Shown here one piece after another: positions 5,557 to 6,203 of a stretch of 6,203 bases of DNA. The notes under the pieces are model-generated. The model was given only the letters and a program-made list of their open reading frames with translations. It was not told the origin of the DNA and made no database searches. The position numbers and the translations under genes were made by a program. The stretch's first letter is position 1. Each line of letters opens with the position of its first letter. This DNA is from JAMOAW01 sp039908535 (GTDB taxonomy: Bacteria; Pseudomonadota; Magnetococcia; Magnetococcales; JADFZT01), in NCBI GenBank assembly GCA_039908535.1, contig JAMOAW010000103.1, positions 1 to 6,203 of the forward strand, written 5' to 3'.

Positions 5557-6063
5557 ATGTCGCTTGTTAAGTTTACAGTAGAAATTGTCAAATCTTATGT
5601 CGCCAGGAATGAACTGCCAGCCGATAAAGTAGGAACCCTCCTAGAAACGGTACACCATACCTTGAAAAATTTGCACCATCCGCGGAAAAAAAATCAAGCG
5701 AAAAATCATATAGTTAAAAAGATAGCACCTCAGATAACAAACATCTCCCTTCCCGTTGCAAAGGAAAACATGACAGAGGCCTTTGCCCAGAAGAATGAAA
5801 TTACTGAAGTTATCTCTTTCCTACCCGTTTCGGAATCCATCACCGAAAATTACATTATTTGCCTGACATGTGGTAAACCTTGCCGAGCCTTGCGAGGACA
5901 CTTGAAACGAACCCATCACATGGAGGTGGAAACGTATCGGCAAAAATATCATCTATTACCAGACTACCCTATCGTTGCTCCTTCTTATTCAGTAAGACGG
6001 CGGCAACTGGCAAACGAGGCCAAATTTGGGACAAAACGGGGGAGCATTCAAAACAGAACATAA
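5557..6063 (+). CDS. MucR/Ros-family zinc-finger transcriptional regulator
   Basis: The 168-residue protein has the two-part MucR plan. Residues 1-40 (LVKFTVEIVKSYVARNELPA and the following helix) match the N-terminal oligomerisation region. Residues 98-162 are the DNA-binding domain: C102-x2-C105-x9-H115-x4-H120 is the prokaryotic Cys2His2 zinc finger, followed by YRQKYHLLPDYPIVAPSYS and RRRQLANEAKFG, the family's hallmark C-terminal helices. Family members bind AT-rich DNA, often as H-NS-like silencers of surface polysaccharide, motility and virulence genes. The protein is somewhat longer than the usual 140-150 residues because of a Lys-rich linker at about 42-95, which may add non-specific DNA contacts. 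The gene is transcribed divergently from the AAA/surface-protein cluster across an AT-rich region with a repeated 25-bp motif. That suggests control of itself and the cluster, which is inference. No gene symbol is given because several paralogues are common in such genomes. Confidence 0.9.
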   Translation: MSLVKFTVEIVKSYVARNELPADKVGTLLETVHHTLKNLHHPRKKNQAKNHIVKKIAPQITNISLPVAKENMTEAFAQKNEITEVISFLPVSESITENYIICLTCGKPCRALRGHLKRTHHMEVETYRQKYHLLPDYPIVAPSYSVRRRQLANEAKFGTKRGSIQNRT

Positions 6064-6076
6064 TGCCCTGCGGGCA
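6064..6076 (+). terminator. Short hairpin directly after the MucR-like gene
   Basis: TGCCC and GGGCA form a 5-bp stem with a TGC loop right after the TAA stop. A run of A, not T, follows, so it is at best a weak terminator or a 3'-end stabiliser. Confidence 0.25.
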
Positions 6077-6085
6077 AAAGATTAA

Positions 6086-6109
6086 TACCAATTTGCAATC
6101 AAATGGGTA
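6086..6109 (+). repeat. Inverted repeat downstream of the MucR-like gene
   Basis: TACCAATTTG (6086-6095) and CAAATGGGTA (6100-6109) pair over 10 bp with one mismatch and a CAAT loop. No T-run follows. It could be a mobile-element remnant end or an mRNA 3' structure; there is no second copy in the window. Confidence 0.35.
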
Positions 6110-6184
6110 ACATGGGACCTTGTCTCGTACAATGTGTGCATGTCGTAAACATCACGCCTATGGGAAAAATTAAAAACAAGACCT

Positions 6185-6203
6185 TGGGGGGTTGCACCCC
6201 CCA
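6185..6203. terminator. Perfect G/C-run hairpin at the right edge, possible terminator
   Basis: TGGGGGGT and ACCCCCCA form a perfect 8-bp stem with a TGC loop, ending on the last base of the window. It could be a terminator for the MucR-like gene or for a gene converging from the right. The bases after the stem, which would show a T-run, are outside the window. Confidence 0.5.

Overview
The window looks like a chromosomal segment from a Gram-negative, proteobacterial-type bacterium of moderate GC with very AT-rich intergenic DNA. The best lineage clue is a MucR/Ros-type zinc-finger regulator at the right end, a family centred on Alphaproteobacteria and relatives. A DUF4351-type tail at the left end and a JDVT-CTERM-like sorting system fit an environmental proteobacterium. 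I cannot fix the genus; a magnetococcal or other deep-branching alphaproteobacterial-like source is only a guess.

Layout: (1) 1-156, plus strand: the C-terminal end of a protein that starts outside the window, resembling the DUF4351 tail found on Rpn/PD-(D/E)XK nuclease-like proteins. (2) 264-5242, minus strand: four co-directional genes. In transcription order they are a membrane-anchored ExeA/GspA-like AAA ATPase with a very long coiled-coil C-terminal region, a small Sec-exported protein of unknown function, an exported protein of four PKD/cadherin-like beta domains ending in a Cys-containing JDVT/MYXO-CTERM-like sorting signal, and a small CPBP-type glutamic intramembrane protease. (3) 5243-5556: an extremely AT-rich divergent intergenic region holding two copies of a 25-bp repeat. 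(4) 5557-6063, plus strand: a MucR/Ros-type zinc-finger regulator, followed by several hairpins.

How the genes may work together: the last two minus-strand genes are 12 nt apart and form a substrate plus sorting-protease pair. The PKD-domain protein would be exported by Sec, held by its C-terminal membrane helix, cut by the protease near its invariant Cys, and presented at the cell surface. The AAA/coiled-coil protein and the small exported protein may be envelope assembly partners, but that rests on gene order alone. The MucR-like protein, from a family that binds AT-rich DNA, is placed to control both itself and the minus-strand cluster through the shared AT-rich region.

The most notable points are the one-substrate/one-protease arrangement, the two strong hairpins in the first third of the protease message, and the repeated candidate operator beside the MucR-like gene.
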